The notes under the pieces: model-generated
Told to the model about the DNA's origin: nothing
The model's database searches: none
The model's input: only the letters and a program-made list of their open reading frames with translations
Shown here: one piece after another, positions 60,195 through 64,000 of the stretch
How positions within the stretch are numbered: position 1 is the first letter of the stretch
How the letters are laid out: each line of letters starts with the position of its first letter
Origin: Mesorhizobium sp. L-2-11
GTDB taxonomy: Bacteria; Pseudomonadota; Alphaproteobacteria; Rhizobiales; Rhizobiaceae
Assembly (NCBI RefSeq): GCF_016756595.1
Contig: NZ_AP023257.1
Span: 2,434,001 to 2,498,000, forward strand
DNA: 64,000 nt
Direction of reading: 5' to 3'
Program-made: the position numbers and the translations under genes

Positions 60195-61321
60195 ACACCA
60201 TTGTTTCGATTGGCGCTTCGAGCGCAGAGCGCCTGGAAGTTGTCCGTTCGGCGGATCGCCTGGCGGCGATCGAAGCCGATTGGATGCAGCTGTGGCATCG
60301 TACCGACGGACTGGTCTTTCAGAGTCATGCCTGGATTTCGGCCTGGTGGAATACCGTCGCGGACCGTGACCATCGCGCGCTGCGGATTGGCCTGGTCTGG
60401 AATGGTGACAGGCTCGTTGCTGTCTTCCCCATGGCGATCGGCAAACGCAAAGGCCTGCGGTTTCTCGAATGGGCGGCCAGCAGCTATACCGATTACGGCG
60501 ATATTCTCGTAGCTCCGGAATGCTCGCTATCGGCCCTGCAGGACGCATGGGCCCGGATCTGTGAGACCGGTGGCTTTGATATTGCCTTTCTCAATCGTCT
60601 TTTGCCGGGTGCGGCGGCCCGCAAGATTTTCACTCCGGATACCTCCAGCGGGATCAGGCTTCGCTCCAATCACAGGGAGGAAGTCAGTTATCGCGTCGCC
60701 GGACAGTGGGCCAGCGGAGGAGCGTGGTTCGCGGAGCAGTCGAAAAAGACCCGGCAGAATTATCGGCGCGGCGTCAAGACGTTGAAAGAAGCCGGGGAAA
60801 CGAAATTTCGCCTGCTTGCGCCAGACGAGCCACTGCAGCCGGTACTGGACCGGCTCTCTGCCCTGAAGCGCAGATGGCTGGTCGAGCACAAGCGTGAATC
60901 CCAACTTTTCGAAGAGGGAGCGCCGGTACTGGCCGCACTCGTCGACGCGCTGGCGCGCGCCGGCGTGCTGCACATTTTCGTACTTGAATGCGATGGTGCG
61001 ATGGTCGCGGTTTCCATCAATTTCGTCCAGCACCACACCATGCTGGCGTTCGTGACCACCTTCGATCCGGATTTCAGCCAGGCGTCGCCGGGCATGATCC
61101 TGATGATGGACTACATACAGTGGTCGTTCGATCACGGCTTGAGCACGGTCGATTTCCTGTGCGGCGCAGAGGCGTTCAAGCATAAATTCGCAACGCAGGG
61201 CGTTGTCCTGCAATCCGTTCTTGGGACGCGCACGGTGCAAGGTTCGCTGGCTTCCCTTGCCGATCGTATGCGTCAGAGGGTCCGGCATTCACGCGGGCGC
61301 GGATTGGCAACGACAGCTTGA
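60191..61321 (+). CDS. BioF2/CelD-like GNAT acyltransferase
   Basis: A 376-residue double-GNAT protein starting MNTIVSIGASSAERLEVVRS, overlapping the hydroxylase gene (ATGA). CelD-like features are LVFQSHAWISAWWNTVADRD, RFLEWAASSYTDYGDILVAP, SKKTRQNYRRGVKTLKEAGE and a C-terminal FLCGAEAFKHKFATQG. In EPS loci such proteins are presumed to N- or O-acylate sugars or to act as peptidyl-type transferases. Coupling to the hydroxylase suggests the two modify one acyl substituent. The function is inferred. Confidence 0.83.
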   Translation: MNTIVSIGASSAERLEVVRSADRLAAIEADWMQLWHRTDGLVFQSHAWISAWWNTVADRDHRALRIGLVWNGDRLVAVFPMAIGKRKGLRFLEWAASSYTDYGDILVAPECSLSALQDAWARICETGGFDIAFLNRLLPGAAARKIFTPDTSSGIRLRSNHREEVSYRVAGQWASGGAWFAEQSKKTRQNYRRGVKTLKEAGETKFRLLAPDEPLQPVLDRLSALKRRWLVEHKRESQLFEEGAPVLAALVDALARAGVLHIFVLECDGAMVAVSINFVQHHTMLAFVTTFDPDFSQASPGMILMMDYIQWSFDHGLSTVDFLCGAEAFKHKFATQGVVLQSVLGTRTVQGSLASLADRMRQRVRHSRGRGLATTA

Positions 61322-61412
61322 TTTTCGGCTTGATCGGCGCCGGAACGCTGTGTCCGACCGGCAATGGCAGGCGGTGCCATATCGCTTCCGGGTCGCCGGC
61401 AGCACGAACCGC

Positions 61413-62758
61413 TCACAGTGCCGATTGCGTCTGAGCTGGAACGACCCGCCAGACCTTGCTGCCGACATCATCCGCCACCAGCAGGGCGCCGCGCCGGTCT
61501 ATCGCCACGCCCACAGGACGGCCAAAGGCCTTGTCGTCCTCGCTCAGGAAGCCGGTGAGGATGTCCTGAGGCGGGCCAGAGGGCCTACCGCCGGTAAACG
61601 GCACGAAAATCACCTTGTAGCCGCTGTGCGGCCTGCGGTTCCACGAGCCATGCTGCCCGACGAAGGCGCCATTCCTGTATTGAGGACCGAACAGGTCGCC
61701 TGTATTGAAGGTCAGTCCCAATGAAGCCGTATGCGCCCCGAGCGCATAGTCCGGCTTGATCGCCTGGGCGACGAGGTCGGGCCGCTGCGGCTTGACGCGA
61801 TCGTCGACATGCTGGCCAAAATAGCTGTAAGGCCAGCCATAGAAGCCGCCATCCTTCACCGAAGTCATGTAGTCCGGCACCAGGTCGCTGCCGATCTCGT
61901 CGCGCTCGTTGACGACGACCCAGAGCTCACCGCTTTCCGGATGCCACGACAGGCCGTTTGGATTGCGCAGGTCGGAGGCGAAGAGACGCGTCTGTTTCGA
62001 GGCGAGATCGATCTCCAGCACGGCGGCGCGATTCTGCTCTTCCTCCAGGCCGTTCTCGCCGACATTGGAATTGGATCCGACCGTCGCATAGAGCTTCGTG
62101 CCGTCCTGCGAGGCGGTCACATCCTTGGTCCAGTGGTGGTTCCTCCCCGCAGGCAGGTCGACGATCTTCTCCGCCGGTGCGGTGATCTCGGTCGCACCCT
62201 CCTGGTAGGGATAGGCCACAATTGCATTGGCGTTGGCGACGTAGAGCTTGCCGTTGAGCAGGGTCATGCCGAATGGCGAGAACAGCCCGGCGAGAAAGGC
62301 GGTCTTGGTTTCCGCCACCCCGTCGCCGTCCTGGTCGCGCAGCAACGAGATGCGATTGGCGCTAGGCGTTTGCGCGCCGGCCTGGCTCTGGAAGAGGTCG
62401 ACGAAGAAGCGGCGGATGCTGAAGCCCTCGTCCGGCTTGGGCGGCGCAGCGCTCTCCGCCACCAGCACGTCGCCGTTTGGCGCCACGTACAGCCAGCGCG
62501 GGTGGTCGAGCCCGCCGGCAAACTCGTTGACTGCAAATCCCTGGGCCGCGTCGGCTTGGTGCCCTGCGGCCACGGCGTGGCCTTGGCGACATGGACCGTC
62601 GGCAGCCAGGTCGGATTGGGCTCTGGCAGGGTCGGGTTGGGGCCATAGGTTTCCGCGATCGGAACGGTCGCCTCTTCGCGGGACATGAAGAAGATCGCTC
62701 CTCCGGCAACGACGAAAACAACGATCAGGATGAGAAGAGCGGTAAGCAAGTTTTTCAC
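61413..62758 (-). pseudogene. Sorbosone dehydrogenase-like PQQ-type sugar dehydrogenase, frameshifted
   Basis: Two overlapping minus-strand frames make one protein. The first, from GTG 62758, gives the signal-anchor [20 protein letters not shown] and [20 protein letters not shown] up to PQGTKPT. The second continues with [20 protein letters not shown], followed by beta-propeller motifs [39 protein letters not shown] and [20 protein letters not shown]. The switch lies near 62545-62552, where one G appears to be missing. Either the gene is a recent pseudogene or the base was lost in sequencing. Apart from this it looks full length. Confidence 0.82.
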
Positions 62759-62794
62759 CAGAACCTCGAAAAAGTCGAAAGAACCCAAACGCAC

Positions 62795-63880
62795 CTATCG
62801 CGTTGCGGTTGCCGACGCAGCCGCCGATCGGGAGAAATAGGCCGCAAGCGCGCGGACGTCGTCGTCCGTCAGACCCTTCGCCGCATTGGCCATGAGATGG
62901 CCGAAGCGCGTTCCGCCACGCTTTCCCGCCCTGAACAGCCCAAGCTGCGTCTCGATGTAGCGCGCCGGCTGGCCGGCGATCGAGGGATAGAGCGGGCTGC
63001 GGTCCTGTCTTCCGTGACAGCCGAGGCAGGCGGGCACGTTGGCCTCCTTGACGCCTCTCTCGGCGATTTGCCTGCCGCGCCGGACAAGGGCTGGATCGCC
63101 CGCGCCGCCGGGGTGCATCGCCGGCAGGGCGGCGAAATGCCTGGCCAGGTCCGGCCAGGACTGAGGCCCTGCCGCAATGGCGGGCAGGCTCATCAACCCG
63201 CTTGCCCGGCCTTCCTCGGCATAGGCACGCAGGCTTTCAAGCAGATAGGCCTCGCTCTGCCCGGCGAGAACGGGTATCGCCGGACCGCGCCCAAGGCCGT
63301 CCTCGCCGTGGCAGCGGGCGCAATCTGCGAGCACTTGCGGCAGGGTTCCGGCAGCGCCTGCTGGAGGCGCAAGCCTTTGGCCATAGGCGAGATCACGATA
63401 GGTGGCTTCGTCCAGCGACGGCAGTTCGCGTAGGAAGGCGACCATCGCCCAGACCTCGTCGTCGCGTTCTTGCGTCGGCCAAGCCGGCATGCCGGTGAAA
63501 CGCACGCCGTGCTTGACGATACGAAAAAGCTCCGCGTCCGACCATTCGCCGATGGTCCCGGCAAGGTCAGGCGGCTGCGGCAGCATTCTCATGACGACGG
63601 GTGATCGCGGCTCGCCCGGCGCACCGTGACAGATGGCGCAGCCGCGCGCGAAATGCCCGGCGGCCGGCTGAATCGCATGCCGTGGCAGAGCCTCTGGAAC
63701 CTCGACCGCCAGGGCATAGGTGCGCACAGCCGATCGCATGGCGAAATGGAGAAACCATTCCGTGATCTTCCAGTGACCGCTCGAGGCACCGACATTGAAA
63801 AAGCCGATCCAGGCCGCCAGCACCACGACGAAGGGCAGAATGGCAAGCGCTATGGCGAGCTTCTTCCAGCTGATATGCAT
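62795..63880 (-). CDS. Membrane-anchored cytochrome c with three haem-binding motifs
   Basis: A 361-residue protein. An uncleaved N-terminal TM anchor ([20 protein letters not shown]) precedes a periplasmic part with three CxxCH motifs: [12 protein letters not shown] near residue 83, [12 protein letters not shown] near 188 and [12 protein letters not shown] near 282. Met ligands are likely in GMPAWP and nearby segments. It would pass electrons from a periplasmic dehydrogenase, plausibly the sorbosone-dehydrogenase-like protein encoded next, to an oxidase. Its start overlaps the CtaG stop (TGATG). Confidence 0.88.
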   Translation of the reverse strand: MHISWKKLAIALAILPFVVVLAAWIGFFNVGASSGHWKITEWFLHFAMRSAVRTYALAVEVPEALPRHAIQPAAGHFARGCAICHGAPGEPRSPVVMRMLPQPPDLAGTIGEWSDAELFRIVKHGVRFTGMPAWPTQERDDEVWAMVAFLRELPSLDEATYRDLAYGQRLAPPAGAAGTLPQVLADCARCHGEDGLGRGPAIPVLAGQSEAYLLESLRAYAEEGRASGLMSLPAIAAGPQSWPDLARHFAALPAMHPGGAGDPALVRRGRQIAERGVKEANVPACLGCHGRQDRSPLYPSIAGQPARYIETQLGLFRAGKRGGTRFGHLMANAAKGLTDDDVRALAAYFSRSAAASATATR

Positions 63881-64000
63881 CAGATCGTTTTCCGCGGTGG
63901 TGTGGCGAGGATGCGCGCGAAAAGCGTCATGCCGCCGGCCAGGTAGACCGCAGCGCCGACCAGAAGCATGATCACGCCGCCAAGTTCCTGATCCTGCTGA
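63880..64000 (-). CDS. Cytochrome c oxidase assembly protein CtaG-like, 3' part only
   Basis: Only the last 39 codons are in the window. They end QDQELGGVIMLLVGAAVYLA followed by a short basic tail. The QDQxLGGxIM motif leading into a final TM helix is characteristic of the caa3-type CtaG family. It is coupled to the cytochrome gene through a TGATG overlap, so the two belong to one operon with the dehydrogenase. The assignment rests on a short segment. Confidence 0.68.
   Translation of the reverse strand, partial: QQDQELGGVIMLLVGAAVYLAGGMTLFARILATPPRKTI

Overview
The window looks like chromosome from a GC-rich alphaproteobacterium of the order Hyphomicrobiales. A Phyllobacteriaceae (Mesorhizobium/Aminobacter-like) origin is my inference. 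It rests on high GC3 coding, dense operons with 4-bp start/stop overlaps, long palindromic GC-rich intergenic repeats, a tripartite tricarboxylate transporter and a Wzx/Wzy-type exopolysaccharide locus. No tRNA or rRNA gene and no CRISPR array was seen.

(1) 1-29.1 kb is a tetrahydromethanopterin/methylofuran (H4MPT) one-carbon cluster. The core oxidation enzymes are Fae (formaldehyde + H4MPT), MtdB, Mch and the formyltransferase/hydrolase complex FhcBADC. Around them are cofactor-biosynthesis genes: a dihydroneopterin-aldolase/amino-acid-kinase fusion, an archaeoflavoprotein-type reductase, a DHPS-like protein, a DUF447 protein, a hydantoinase-like protein (MfnF type), a HisA-like barrel, a CitG-like protein, two ATP-grasp ligases, a beta-RFAP synthase and a pterin carbinolamine dehydratase. 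Two rearrangements disturb the cluster. A roughly 10-kb island (about 3.7-13.8 kb) splits it. The island carries two class III nucleotide cyclases, an IS91-like transposase/integrase pair and a 5'-truncated S8 peptidase fused to a piece of the DUF447 gene. Separately, a 1,159-bp tandem duplication (22342-24659) doubles the carbinolamine dehydratase gene and creates a truncated second beta-RFAP synthase.

(2) 29.2-34.3 kb is a catabolic module. A divergent GntR regulator faces an operon of Fe-type alcohol dehydrogenase, succinate-semialdehyde-type dehydrogenase and alpha/beta hydrolase. The logic resembles gamma-hydroxybutyrate/lactone catabolism. A DJ-1/PfpI protein lies downstream of the regulator.

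(3) 34.7-40.6 kb holds a TctCBA solute uptake system, an apparent terminator between tctC and tctB, an intact IS4-type insertion sequence inside a palindromic repeat with a 9-bp target duplication, and mannonate dehydratase (uxuA).

(4) 40.6-61.3 kb is an exopolysaccharide locus. It has a Wzz-like chain-length protein without a kinase domain, a Wzy-like polymerase, a Wzx flippase, UDP-ManNAcA synthesis (wecB, wecC), a WecG-type transferase, two GT4 glycosyltransferases and a GINT1-like propeller protein. It also has decorating or processing enzymes: O-acyltransferase, CapK-like adenylate-forming enzyme, GH5 glycosidase, heparinase II/III-like lyase, sterol-desaturase-type hydroxylase and a BioF2/CelD-like GNAT. 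No initiating phosphoglycosyltransferase is seen here.

(5) 61.4-64.0 kb holds a frameshifted sorbosone-dehydrogenase-like gene, a three-haem cytochrome c and the 3' end of a CtaG-like gene, all on the minus strand and probably one respiratory operon.
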